From NCBI GenBank assembly GCA_018340805.1, contig JACMZG010001908.1, positions 31,464,513 through 31,528,512 on the forward strand: a stretch of 64,000 nucleotides of DNA. Reading direction: 5' to 3'. Positions within the stretch are counted from its first letter, which is position 1; each line of letters opens with the position of its first letter. The stretch is from Microvelia longipes (lineage: Eukaryota; Arthropoda; Insecta; Hemiptera; Veliidae). Of the stretch, positions 1 to 14,100 are shown in pieces. Position numbers and translations under genes: made by a program. Below the pieces are notes generated by a model that was not told the origin of the DNA, searched no databases, and was given only the letters and a program-made list of their open reading frames with translations.

Positions 1-760
1 TTAGCTGTATGAACCATGCGGAGGGGATCTGATCGCATACGCTAGAACTAGGAAGATGGAATCTAAATGGATCTCCCGATACGCTGTATGTACCTTTAGA
101 GACGATCGTATTTAGCGGATAACCTTCTTGTCGAACTTTTATTTAACTTTATTTCACTTCTATATAACCGTTTTTGATCAAATAACTTTTGAAATATTTT
201 TTTTTAGTGTAACTTTATTATTATGCAAAGAAATCACAATTTAATTAAATATATTTTTTGTTATAAACTTCCTTATAACCAAAAGTGAACCTTCACTATA
301 CTAGACGCCATGTTTTGGCGGGATCAGTTATCACGTAATCTCACTCGATCGACTTAACAAATACACTGTAAGAACCGTGAAGTTAGTTGACCGTATTACA
401 TATGTGTGCCATACGATCGCCTGTTAAATACGCTGTGTGTTATTGAGTATGTAACTCAATAAATATTTGTTACAGCTTGTGGTTGATGGGGTTAGTAATG
501 TGGGTGCTGATCGATTTTATGTTGCCGTATGACAGTTTTGACCGTGTAATAGGTTCCAAGTAACCATTTAGGTGTTATAAAACTTTTAATAATTAAGTCT
601 GAATCTGCAAAAACTGATTAACACGACTGAGTAAAACCCAGGGGAACATTTAAATATACTTTGTTTTTAAATACTTTTTGTTAATAAATCGTTTGGGATA
701 CAGTTCTCGACCGGAGTTAAACAGAGTAGGTATCACTACAATGAAAATAAGATGACTTAC
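1..760. other. Left-edge sequence without a supported gene
   Basis: No long open frame or recognisable repeat is seen. It is somewhat less AT-rich than the following kilobases and has several CGATCG or ACGCTGT-like words. If the candidate exon at 761-788 is real, this stretch is the start of its first intron. Confidence 0.3.
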
Positions 761-788
761 CTTCACGCTTACTCAAGTTTATATCCAT
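761..788 (-). CDS. Candidate first coding exon of a gene leaving the window at the left
   Basis: On the minus strand an ATG at 788 opens ten codons (MDINLSKRE plus one base) that run into a strong donor, GAAG|GTAAGT, at 760. The upstream minus-strand sequence (about 789-915) is less AT-rich than its surroundings and could be a 5' UTR; it includes another short upstream ATG. No downstream exon lies inside the window, so neither the product nor the gene itself can be confirmed. A chance donor next to a chance ATG is a real alternative. Confidence 0.25.
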
Positions 789-1430
789 AATTCTTCTTTT
801 GAAATTTTGAAAACAAAATCAGGCAAATAAATCACAGAATTCAGATCGAAATTCCGGAAACGGAATCCATGGGATTCAAAACTGGAAATACCTTAGCGCA
901 ATACAAAATGGCCGCATCTTCTTCGTCTTTTTTTTAGTCACAAACTAATAAGGATGACTTTTAATACGGAAGTTTTTTGAGCTTGATTTGAAGTTAATGT
1001 GCTCATTACTATGTTCAGGTTTTATTGAACCCTCCATTGGTTATATACACTGAAGGAGCCTGTTTTTTTCTATTTTCGACAGCATTGCTTTGAAAATAAT
1101 TCTGTTTCTAACTCGGTTTCTAAGCTCTTTTCCTCTTTTATAAGAATAAGTGAATAAAAATCTGTTTATCTCTATTTCACAATATAGCGCTTAATAAAAA
1201 ATCATGTTGTGACTTACAGATTTTTTTTTTTTACTTTTTCACCTACTACTGGTGGTAAATACAAAAGGAACAGCATTTACTTATTTATCAAAAAATACTA
1301 CCCAATACTTCACATACATTATATGTTTTAAGATCTCCTGCATCAATTTTACCAAACTATACTTGCTATTAAAACTGCACATTACCTATGTGCAGTTTAG
1401 TTATGACTGAAATGCTGTTTCAGTCATAAC

Positions 1431-2746
1431 TAGAGGCGTAGCTAAAATATTGTGGACCCTTCCTCAATATTTTTCAGTGGGGCCACTGGAAACTACCCCA
1501 CCCCCCTTCTTAAAAATGTCATCTATATAAAAATATACATTTAATTAATAGTAGTGTAGGGAAGAGGTAGTAATTACCAGAAAGCCAGGTTGTAGGATCC
1601 TTTTTCCAATCCCCTATGATAGATAGTGCTCTATTCCCAACACTTTCAAGGAGTGATGATGTCTTACCTAATCTATACAAAAGAGCTGTTAAAATGAATG
1701 ATTATAAGCCATACTTATACATTTTCAAGCATACATATATTCTGTCTAACTCATAAAATTAAATTGAAAAGTGTAAGAAGGACACTTGCCAACTCAATGA
1801 AACTAAAATGACCATACTGTTTAAATTATAAGGCAATCTCTAAACTATAAGGCAGAATTGAAGAATGTGTAATAAAGTAAAAGACATTGTACTTCAAGAG
1901 GAAGTACAATTCTAATTAGGATCTTTAACTATGTGACGTAGAATATTGGAGACCCCATTAATAATTATAAAATAGTTAAGACGACCATGATTGGGTCCCT
2001 TACATAATTATGTTAAAATATACAATATTGAGTTCTACTAGAGCCCCATAAATAAGTATAAAAATGGTTAAACAACTAATACTGGAGCCTCTTAACTAGA
2101 TGTTAGAATATTCACATTGAATATGTTTATAACTTTAACTTATTCTCATCATTAGGGACAGTTAAGGATTCTTTTAAATTTAAATTTATTACCCAACCCA
2201 ATTGTATTATAACATATATATTTACACAATAGATAAACAAGGAAATGTTGCCACTACAGTAGGAATACTATTTGTTATGTGTATATTCTATTGTTGAATA
2301 ACACTACATATTCTACTTATGTTGCAATAATTGTTTCAAAGGAATTCCCTACTGTCTCAACTAATTTATTCATTAAATTTGATAGAATGTTTTTTTTTTA
2401 AATTTTATTTTTGATGATAAAGGGCTCTATTAGAGCCCTATTGGGAGCCTATTAGGCCCCATGAATAAGTACAAAGAACGTAAGGCAATTAACCTTAATA
2501 GACATACTGAGAGCTCTAATATGCTTCTATTCATTCATATAAAGAGGTGGAACATCTCTTACTGGAGCCCCAGGCTTAATTACATAATTAAAAATCATAT
2601 ACTATGCTATAATGATGCCTCATTTAGAAGTGAATGAGGTAATAAACACAGGTAGAGAACAATAATGATGAGTGTTTTTTTTTAATTTGTGTGCTTCTAC
2701 TTTTTGGAACCTCTCTACATTGTGGGGGTCAATTGTTACGCCTCTG
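1431..2746. mobile_element. Non-autonomous hAT-like DNA element with internal degenerate tandem units
   Basis: The ends are inverted: AGAGGCGTA at 1432-1440 and TACGCCTCT at 2737-2745. Read outward the right end is CAGAGGCGTAAC, the kind of terminus common in hAT-like elements. The flanking 8-mers GTCATAAC and GTTATATA match at five positions, a possible decayed TSD. The interior has no coding capacity. It is built of diverged units of about 40-60 bp, each with a GGAGCCCC-like word followed by an ATAAGTATAAAAATGGTTAA-like run. Confidence 0.5.
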
Positions 2747-4867
2747 GTTATATATTTAAATATGAAAATTCTCAGTATCAGGAAAAATAATAGGGAATCA
2801 CACTGAGCTGAAGGTAGAATGTGAAGGAAATACTTCTTAGCTCCTTAAGATGGCTATGTAAGTTATTAAAAATACAATTAAGATTCTTCATCTTTCATTA
2901 TAACAAAATTATTAATTTTAATAGAACCATTATTTACAAACAATAAAAATTACCAACATTATAATAGTCATAGGTTATCATGCAATACTGTAGAAACTAA
3001 AGTATCTACATAATGATATTATATTATACTGGATTAATATGAAATATAATATTATTATATTTTACCTATGATTAATATAGGTAACACAGTTTGAGTATGA
3101 CAATCCGCAAACAAGAATGAAAAAGCTAAATGTTGTATTTGAGGGCTTCTTAACATATTAAGAGGATAAATAACACTGTTTTTTAGACTGAGGAATATCC
3201 ATAAATAAAAGGTTTGATACATAATTATATATAATTTTTAGAACAACCAATATCATGAATTGACTTTTAATTTAAATTTGTTTCATTACACAAGGCCTTG
3301 TAATAAAAGGCAAACTGGAGTATAGGCTGGTTGGTTAAAATGTCCTATGTAAAATAATTTATCCCTACTCTACATATTTTTATCATTTTCTTACACATAT
3401 TAAGCCCTGTTAAACCCATAAAGTTAATTTTAATTCAACATTAAATTTCTTAAGTCTAAAGAGGATAATCTGTTTCCCTTGATTTAGAAAACTTATAACT
3501 AAAATTTTTATACAAATTTTGTTTGACTACATACTTGGAAGATGTTTTCTAATAAAATAGTTCAAATCAAAGTTAATTTTATTTAACACTTGTCATTTAT
3601 TATTGGAAAAAAGTATAAAAATAATTTACATTATAATGATAAACCTTTAATAAAACAAAAGGGTTAATCCCACACTAAAATTATGTTAAATTCTTTATCC
3701 ATAAAATTAAATTATTTCAAAATAAAGATGCATTTTAAAATAAACAAACCTGCATATGATGAGATGAACTTAAGAAAATGTTTCATTTTATTTTTACTTC
3801 TCTTCATCTACTACCATAGGTATAAGAAAAAGTATTGTTTCATTTGTAACACTTATTTGGAACAATATTTAATGAAAAATGAGAGGCTAAATGAATCCAG
3901 AAAATAATGTAAGCACAATTTTGTGAATATTAATAAAATCCATGTAGATGAAATGGGTATAAATTGCATGCTTATCATGACAATTTTATGGTAATAATGA
4001 ATTAAATATAAAGTTGAGATGCATTCTTTATAAAATTATGAAAAGCCTCTCTACAAAAGAAATATAAATCCATAGCTATATAAAGGCTACCTAGAAAAGT
4101 AACCTTCAACCCTGAGTAAAAACTTAACAGCAAAGATATTGTTCAACTACTGACAATGTATGTACATCTAAAAACAAATTTGGCATACTGTATAAAGAAA
4201 GTAATAATACATGTTTGAAAGACAACACTGATGCCCCAGTCTAGTATCATATTGTAGGTCTATCTCTAACTTATTGGAATCTTAAAAAAAATAAGACAAA
4301 TTTTAATGTAGATATTTTCCAACACTATCATGCATTTAATGAAAGACGTGAATATCATATAAATAATTCAGCTATGCCTTTTCTTTAAAAAAAATCATAC
4401 AAATAATAAAAATGCATTACTCTGAAGACATTGACTGATCTGACGTCACTGATTCCTTAATTAGGATTAATCTTGGGTACTCATCACTAAAAGTGCTTCT
4501 GTTTTTCAAAACTATTTAGTATGCATCCTTACCACTTATTTAGAGTTGTTGTCTCTTAAAATAATTAACTATTAGAGGTAGTTAGGAGCGTTTTTCTATT
4601 GTTACTTTTGTATGACATATTATTATTAGTAATAATATCTACTAAACCCCACTGTATCTGTTGACATATCCACTGTAAGCTCTTTACCAATAGTACATAT
4701 ACTTTGAGCTACAGTAGACATTTTTTCAAGTACTAGAGTTATTGTAAACAACATATATAAATAAGTAAACCATTTCTGAGATTCAAGATTATTTTTTAAA
4801 TACATTTTGGCATTAAATACATTTGTCATTAAAAAATTCAAATCCTAAAGTACCCTGAAAATATACA
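2747..4867. other. AT-rich non-coding stretch, downstream of the SLC26 gene
   Basis: No supported gene. A 26 bp piece of repeat R1 (the word TAGGTATAAGAAAAAGTATTG and its left flank) lies at about 3812-3838. Part of the right end may be SLC26 3' UTR if a polyadenylation site beyond 4868 is used. Confidence 0.4.
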
Positions 4868-4873
4868 TTTATT
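4868..4873 (-). terminator. Possible polyadenylation signal of the SLC26 gene
   Basis: AATAAA on the minus strand, about 75 bases past the stop codon at 4949. In DNA this AT-rich the hexamer is common, so position is the main support. Confidence 0.35.
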
Positions 4874-4948
4874 GTTTGGAAGACTTATAAAATTAAAACA
4901 TTTTTGTACAAATTTTATAAGGAATAAAATCCTTATAGATAATCGAGG

Positions 4949-5145
4949 TCAGGAGCGCTGCAGAGGCGCAATGGTGGGGAGAGTAGATTGCCTGAGTAAG
5001 GGCTCGGTAGTACAGTCTGGTGCACAGCTATTGCAAATACCATTGCACTTACAGTCTTTGTTGGATTTATGAGATGTAACTTGCTTTAACTCTACAGGTT
5101 CAATCAAATCATTTGCTTTGATATCTCCATTACCTTTGTGTAGAT
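4949..5145 (-). CDS. SLC26 exon 11 (residues 569-633 and stop)
   Basis: Acceptor CTCCTAG|ATCTAC, stop TGA at 4951-4949. Encodes a hydrophilic tail with five cysteines spaced CxC-x3-C-x2-C-x3-C and no membrane segment. Confidence 0.88.
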
Positions 5146-8100
5146 CTAGGAGGGAAGAATAAAAAATAATAGGATCATTAAATAGATAATCACCTATATT
5201 ATGTAATGTTTAAGCATATAATATGGTATGAAAATGTACAATTTTATTCAATCAAGAAAATAAAGAAGTAAAATGGATTTATTATATAGTATGATGCACA
5301 GTTAAAATTAGTTGACAGAATGGGAAAATAATGCAATGGAGCCAATGAGGTTAGTCCTGGATGTCAAACCATGCCCACAATTTCATATCAGTCCAAACTC
5401 ATTGGTTCTTCAACACTATTTTTCCACGCTATCAACTGATTTTAACCATGTGTTGTACTATACTTCTTACCATAAAAAATATACAAACAAAATTAGAAGA
5501 CCAATAAACTAGTTGAAAGCCATAGAGTAATAATCATCTTAAAAAAAATATAGAAAACTTGGTTATGAGAAGTCATTATGAATTAAGCTGTAACTATTTT
5601 AAGCAGCAAATGTCCTGTCAATGTTATATATAGAAGAGATACGTTTAGCTTATGGAGTTTAATTTTACAAATCCTTAATTTAAAAATATATAATTTATAT
5701 TACATAAATGATATTATGTTTAGTACAATGTTTAGTGCTTAGTACATGTTGTGTCAATTAAAACATTATATTTCAGTAGATCAAATCTAATTTTAGCACC
5801 ATAAAAGCAAGAAAAATAAAACAATAATAATGTGGGTTAAGAGCCTGTGGTTCATCATGGATAACCTCTGTGGGAACCACCACAGGTGGCAGTAGCAACC
5901 ATTGTGCTCCAAGTGATGACGATAATTTCTTTGAACAATAATCTTATTTATTAACTAAGAACGTAACCTGGAACACAAACCCTAGACCTCCGTGGTATCA
6001 AAGGAGAGTATAAACACAGACACTTTAACAACCTCGACCATGAATACGGCAAAAATAAAACAAAATAAATCACCTGATATTTTATTCTCAAGTTGGTCTC
6101 CTGATGAATAATGTGATAATTTATCACCACAAACAGCAGTTAAAATTTTCAATACTTTATTAGAAGCATTTGTTATCAATAAAATTTCATTTCTACTCTG
6201 GAAATCTTTAAGTATAGCCAGCAGTTCCTACAAAACAACATTTTCTTATGATAACAATAAAATTATACATAATAACAATTTAATTATTTAAGGTATGTTC
6301 GAGATTGCCAAGATTCCAGGCATTCTCTCTAATAAATCTCTTATGAGATGACTTAATAATTTTATCAGTAATAAGTGATTGTGTTTTTAAAAAAAAAAAA
6401 AAAATATATAAGGAGTGGTACATGTAGAGCTTTGTACACAATGTTTTTATTTTAAATTAATCATAGTAATTATAAACTAACAACTTATATCCTTAGAGTG
6501 AGCGTGAATGGAGTCCATTATAAATAATGAAAGAAAAGAAGTCTCTGCACAAAATAAAACTTTATTGGCAAAGCGCTTTCAACCTAACTAGAAGTTTTAT
6601 TTTGTGGAGAGACTTCTTTTCTTTCATTATTTTTAACAACTTATAATTAATTAATTTGAGTTCATATTTTAATTTTGTTGATTTAACCACAAACAAATTT
6701 ATTTTTAGGAATTTAATCTAAGAAAATAAATAATAATAATATATTTATTCAAATTTGTATTTTATTAAAAACAAAATAAAGAAAATTTTTATGTATTTAA
6801 TATAAAGATACCAGTTTAACTCACATTAGCAGTAGTATAATCAGTAGACCTCATAGTAGTAAGATCTAAGACAATAGGTTTAGCTATATTTTTATCACAA
6901 GTAAGTAATGCTTCTCTTAACTTGCCAACTCCAGGATAGAATAAACACCACGATGGGGTCACTACTGTATATTCGACACCACCGCCAATCTATAATAATA
7001 AAAAAAAAGAATTAAATGTTAAACAACACACTTGAGAAAGATAGGAAAGTTCACAACTGAAGTAAGGGTGGGAGTAACTCTGAGTGTATTAAAAATCAAC
7101 CTGTGTTGTATTTTTAATTTATTAATTGTTTGTTTATCAAGTACACTAATGATGACCATTAACGTTTGAAAGCGTAACAATGTAACAACATAAGAAAGAG
7201 TGCAGAGGCAAAATCAATTAACCATATAACTACTTTAAGTTTTCCATAAAGCAACTAAAAATATATAAATACATAATTTTCAATGGTTCATAACTCATAA
7301 AAACTTTTAAATAATTGTTAATAATTTTATTTAGAGTACTTTTCCACATCTAAAAGAAATACTGTGCCAGGCATGGTAGAAAGCTTCAATATAATTCACA
7401 TGAAATATAATAAATTATAATAGCAAATAAATAGTAATAAATAAAATCATATGCCTGTTTTAGGGTCTTTTGGCCCACCAGGGTATTCACCCTGCAAGAA
7501 CCACCTCAGGTGTGAATTAATTAAAGTAGGTAAAATCTTTTTAATACAAATACTATTAATCATTATAGATACACATTCTTGGTTCGTGAATGCCAAATTT
7601 AACCCCCCCCCCCTGACCATGACCCCAACCTCAGTTTACTTCAAAGAATGTATAATTTATAATATTTACTGTTCTTATAGTAAATTATTTTAATTTAATA
7701 CAAAAAAGACCTTAAAATATAATGTATTTTACATCATATATGTGAGTATATAAACACACACAACACACAAATATATATATATACATATATATGTATGTAT
7801 ACATATGCTTGATCAGTGAATCATGTGACCCTCTCATGACCATCATCCTCATACCATGGTATGAGGTTGGGGTCATGACCCCAACCTCATGAACTCTTGT
7901 TTCATTTGGAAATTCGATACAAATGCTTGTATATAAATATATAAAAGATACAATATTTAAATAATAAAAAAATCAAAAGCTTTATTTTTGAGTACATTTC
8001 CTTGCTATTTCTTTTTAGAATGCACTTTGCATCATTAATCTCATTATATAATAATTTTTCAATGGTCCAGTTAATTTGTGACATAACCATTATACACATA

Positions 8101-11100
8101 TTGGTATAAAGATTTGTGTATCAAAGGGTATAGTAAATTTTCTTAATGATGTGTGTAAAGATTTTTTTGCCACAAAAATCAATTATTACTTTAACTAGGA
8201 ATGCAATATCTATCAGATAAACATCTCTAGAATGTGTATAGTATAGTTCCATGCTTTAAAATGAAAAGAAAACGCAAGCATCTAAGGATGATTTAAAATA
8301 CCAGTAGTTGTTATTTTAAAATAAAAGTTTATAAGCATTTTTTATAGAAGATCTTTTTTCCTGTTTGTAGCCATTAAAATTTGAGTTATTATAATTACAA
8401 GGATTGGCTCATTAATAGTTATGAATATCTAATAAAAAAGTATAAGTAAAGCATTACACAACTGTAAACATATTTTTATACTGTACCTGCTTAGTGGAAG
8501 TTGTTAGTGGAGGTCTAATCCAATGAGATAATAACAAAGCTAGATGTAATAAAACTCCAGCAAGTATACCTAACTCTACTCCTATGAATAAACTCACAAA
8601 GAATGTTACACTTAATACTAATGACTCAATCCCTGCAAACAGATAAAAAAATTATTCAAAGAAAAAATATATTATTATTTCTAGTATTGGTCTCCATAAT
8701 TAACAATTGTGGATTGTGTGACATTATAATCCGTATTATTATTATTATTACTTCCAATTATTATTATTATTATTATTATTACTATTAACCTACATTTTGA
8801 GGAAAATTTTTATAGGACATAAAGGCTCAAAGAAAAACAAAGTTCTATTTAAAGTCCAATTTAGTTTATGCTTCTTATGCCCCTTTACCTCTTAGTTATT
8901 GATTGATAGTTTCACCAACACTTCTTTCTTTGTGGTACTTAGAGAGCTGTGAAACAGACTTTTAAAACAATGGCAGACCTAACTCCTTTTATGCTGATCA
9001 AGTGTTTGAGTTTTTATCGAATTTATACCAGAAAACTATGGTTATGAGGCTTTTATTAATGAAATTAGCAAAAATATGTTCATTAATCTCGTTATCTAAT
9101 ATTTTTTTAATAGATTGTGATTACCCAGTTTATTCGTGACATCCCACATATTATCTATACCCACATATCATCTGTACACACATATATTTAATATGAGTAG
9201 AAATGTGACACATTTTCCACAGATATTTAAATTCTAGGCCAGGCTCTAATAAATTCCATATTTTCATCTCTTTCTTTAGTAACAAATTACATTTATTACG
9301 TTAGGGACAACTAACACTTCTTGAGCCAAAAGTAGTTTCTTTTTGGTTGGTAACTATTTTAATTATTTACTAATATAAAATTATTATTTTCAATATTATA
9401 TTTCAGGCATCATTATTGTTAGTAATAAATAGTAAATTGGTTTTTAATTAGTTTTTATTATTATAAGTTTGATGTACTTACTATTAGACTTCCAAATATT
9501 TTTAGCAGCAGAGAAGTCAATCATAAATATAACAGCAGATATTATAACAGCAGCAAGGGATGCTTTGGGTATGAAATAGAAATATGGAGTCAGAAGACCC
9601 AGAGCAAGCAGTATTACGGCTCCTACAAAAAAATCATTTATATTACCAGAGTAAATTATTAAATAAACTATTAAAAATCCCACTCAGAGAACATTACTTA
9701 AGGTTGATTGAAACTTTAACATTTTTTACTAATAAATACACAATCCATATTAATGTTAAAAATCCCAATCAGAACAACCTAAAATATTACTTAAGTTTGA
9801 TTGAGACTATCAATTTTTATCAATTTTTATTGATATGAACAGCAATAATTTAAGCTCAAGCTTTAGCAACTTAAAAAAAGTTTATTTCCTCTCTTGTAAA
9901 AAGTAATATAGTTCCTTTAAACATAAAAGTAGTTTAAACATAAAATAATAATTATTAATATAAATTTGTTTGTATTTTTGAACACTATGAATAAGCAGTA
10001 TTTCATTATTATTATAATTGATATACATGTTAAAAATCCCAACCTGGGCAATGTAGAACATTAATTAAGTTTGATCGAGACTATATTTTTTAACAATTTT
10101 TATAGATAAATACAACAAAAATGTTACAAGTATTATTAAGGGGAAATTTTTAGAATAATAGTCCAGTGATTAGCACTTCAGCTTATTATGAAACAACAAA
10201 AACTGATGTCACCAGCAATGTACCAATAAGTCACCAGCAGTTATAGTACTAATAAGCTACCCAGGGAATAATAAGATCCCTCATATAAGTCTCTTTGGTT
10301 ATACTTAACTGAAGTATTACGGTTTAAGCTAAATCTGCTAGGTCACATTATTGTTCTACTTTAACATATCCATTTTTTTTCTTTTCTCTTCTGCTACTGC
10401 CTAACCTATTGATTAATATCTGTCATACCCCACACACAAGTCCATATGGACCTTGTGGGATTGCTGTAGATTATATTATGTTTTATTTAATGTAATTATT
10501 AATGGCAATAAAATGTTTTTTGAATTGAATTTATTTGTGAGCCTAAATAAAATTAGAAAAAAAATAAATAAACAAAAAAACTTTCACTGTTCAATAAAAA
10601 AATAAAGAAGTGTATTTTTATACAACTATAGTAATATATTTTAAGACGTGTTTTAACGTCCTAACAATTAATGTTGTAATAAATGTGATATTTATGTAAT
10701 AATGATATTATATTCATGTAATAATAACTCTTACTGATAAGCTCTAAAATGAAATTAGCTTTTTTACCTCTCTAAAAATGTATTTCTACTATAAGTACTG
10801 TTTCCTTTCAACTTTCAAATTTTATTCCTCAATAATTTGTAAATGTTGTTTTCATTCCATTTTAAATTCTATTATTTAATGGTCTCTAAATAAAGGTTTC
10901 ACACCAAATTAAATTTTATTGTTTAATAATTCCTTAATTCCTTCTTTGTCTATTTTTAAATTTATTGTTTGTTAATTTCTAAATACTGTATTTAGCTCTT
11001 CATTCTCTTTTTAGCTTATCTTAAAGTGCTACTGATTGATGATTTCTAAATATTGTTTCTTAATTCCTAAATAATGTAATTAGTTTTTAAGTGTTGTTGT

Positions 11101-14100
11101 TTAAATTAATTCTACATACTGTTCAGTCAATTTTTTAAATTTTATTGTATAATAATTTATATTCTTGATTTACTCTTTGAATAAATTTTAATGCTCCTTG
11201 ACTCTCAGGCTTAGCCTTGTGGTGATGTGCTCTTTTTAATCTTAGTATTAAGACAATTTATAGGTATATTGTAATACATGTAATAAATTATATTAAAAAA
11301 ATGTATCATAAACCAAATAAAGGATTTTTGAATTGAATTGAAGTACTTAAATATGTGATAAGATAAAAAGTCAATATGCTTACCAGTGTAAAGTCCACCA
11401 AGAGGGGTTGCTACACCACTAGCATGGTTAACAGCAGATCTAGAGAATGATCCAGTAACAGGCATTGATGATACAAATGAACCTAACAAATTAGCTAATC
11501 CTAATGTCAATAACTCTTGTCCTGCATCAAGATTACCTCCTTTAGCTACAAACAAACACCATTGATTAGATTTTAACCTCAGAAGAACATTTTTACTTTT
11601 TCAAATTTTTACTGTAGGTATATGGGAAAAGTATTGAGTTTACAAAACAACCCGAAATTGGGATTTCACCCGAATTATCCGTTTCAGGTCATTTTAGACC
11701 TCCATATAGGTTTTCACAAAGTTGTCTGTCTGTCTGTGTCTATTATCATCATAGCTCCCTGGGTATATTTTCTGTAGAGTTGAGACTTGGCAAATAAATC
11801 AATCTTTAGGTATAGTTGTTCTATCTGGAAATATTTTTTAATGACGTCATTAATCCGCAATTATGACTCAACACATTTTCAAAAATTCATAAAGCACAGA
11901 AAATGTTTTTGATCAGTTTGAGATTACTCATGTAGTTGTAAATAAGACCAACATATATGCCAAGTTTCAGCTCATTATCACCATTGGTTTAATTTTTATC
12001 AAATAACTTGTATACCTGGTTCTTTAAAAAATTGTAAAGTTATCCAATTTAGTTGAAATTTGGACAAGTAATGTGGCACCCTTTATGTAATAAATAAGTA
12101 AATAAATAAAAACTTTATTTTCATGCAAAACATTATTATTTTAAGAATAGAGCATTGCATGAACAAAAACCTTTGCATTTTTAAATGGAAAAAGGAGACA
12201 TTTAAGGAGACTTGCTCCTGCTCTTCCAATATCTCCTTTTGATGTTATTTGTAAAATTAAAAGTCTCAATTCGACCCAACAGTTACAAATCAGTTATAAA
12301 TAAACGTTTAATAACAAGAAAAATAATCATTATGAAGCAATTAAAATATTATAATAACGTAATTAATTAATGAATTTTTTAAACATATTGCTTCCAGAGA
12401 TTTAAATTTATCTAATAAACGTTTCTCCTTTTTTTAAAAACTTAAAATTAAAAGCTTTATGACTTGTGTTAAAGAATGTTATATCGACGGTTGACAAATC
12501 TAAGGTTTACATCATGCTGATCAGATTTATTACATCATAGATTTGAATTATTACTTTTTTTAAATAAAATAAATAATAATAAAAATTCCTTTATTCCACT
12601 AAACATTTTTACAAAAACATGATTAATACAAATATCCTTTAGTGCATCTCCGCATGAGTTAAACTCGTGTGCGGAAATGGCCGTGTTATTATAATAACAC
12701 GTTATAAGTTAGAAATGCAACTAGATTTTTTAAATATTTGCTAAATACTCACCAAAAGCTTTAGCGATAGCAATATTTCCTAGTACAGCTATGATAGGTA
12801 CCAATACAACAGCCGATCCCATGTCAGATACCATCTGAGAGAAGGGAACTGTAGTGTTACCTATCTGTGTTGAGAATGGGGGCAATCTAACAGGTGGCAG
12901 ACCTCCAACTACTTCTCCTGTACAAATAAAAATCGGAGTGACAGTAATTATCACATAATAATTATACATTATAATATAGTATATTCTATTCATAGTGATT
13001 TTGAGAACAAATAATGGTTTTGCTTAAAAATAATAACACTGATTAAATCTAACCCTCTAATATTCTAATAATATTTGATATCTTTTTGACTACAAACATC
13101 TTTTTGAAATACGCATTCAAAGGAAATTCGCCCGACATGCGGACCACCGCGCCAAAATTATTTTGTTTAAATTATGTAAACTTTAATTATTTAAACTCAA
13201 ATTATGTAAAAAAAAAAGATAAACAATTATCGTCCCTATCAGGATTGTTGTTAAGCACGGAAACACGCATTTTAAATGAAATTCGCCTGAAAAGCGGACC
13301 ACCGCGCCAGAATTATTAAGTAGTTATAAACTTATATAATGTAATGAACTATAAAAAAAATATCATTTCAACCAAGATTGTTGCTAAGCACGAAAACACG
13401 CATTCAAAGGAAATTCGCCCAACATGCGGACCACCGCGCTAGAATTTTGATTCAAATTGCAAGTTCTACAGGTATCTGTACAATCAATAGAATATTTAAT
13501 AACTTTAGGCAATATTTTTATTTCCTTGCTACTTAAAAGCCGTATTTGGCATATTAGTTATTATACTATGCTGAAGTTATTGCACTCTAAAGTAAGATAT
13601 TGTTCTACATCTACATCAGTATATAGGAGGCGATCTGTCTAAAATATTGAGAGTAGTTGGAGTTATAGACTCTTTGTATGTCTATACTGAGACAGTGGTT
13701 TTTCATTTTAAGCACAATCAGTGTCCATAGACTAAAGAATTAACAGAATAATTAACATGGGCAGTATAAATAAATTAAAAATAACTTATCTAATTTAGTT
13801 CATACACAAAAATACATAAAATAATATACATAATTACCTGTTAATTTGACAGGAACAGACTGCATGTGAGTTTTTAAGAAGTAAGCTATAAGAGAGCACG
13901 TTAGAACAACAAGAGCATTTCTAGCTATAGAAAGAAACCAGAGTGACTTAGCAATCAATTTCTGACCCTTAGATGGCTTGGATTTGTCCACAATTTGAAG
14001 ATCTTTGATTTTCTGTAAATTAAGCAAAATTTAAAGTAATTATTACAGCAGCTGATTTGATTCCGAGGGATAAAGCTTTCTCCTAGAGGCTGTCGCCTTT

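Noticed and set aside
4626..4841. 71-codon minus-strand ORF downstream of SLC26
   Set aside because: Lies past the stop codon; no similarity recognised and hydrophobic by AT bias.
7895..8100. 65-codon minus-strand ORF
   Set aside because: Chance frame in an SLC26 intron.
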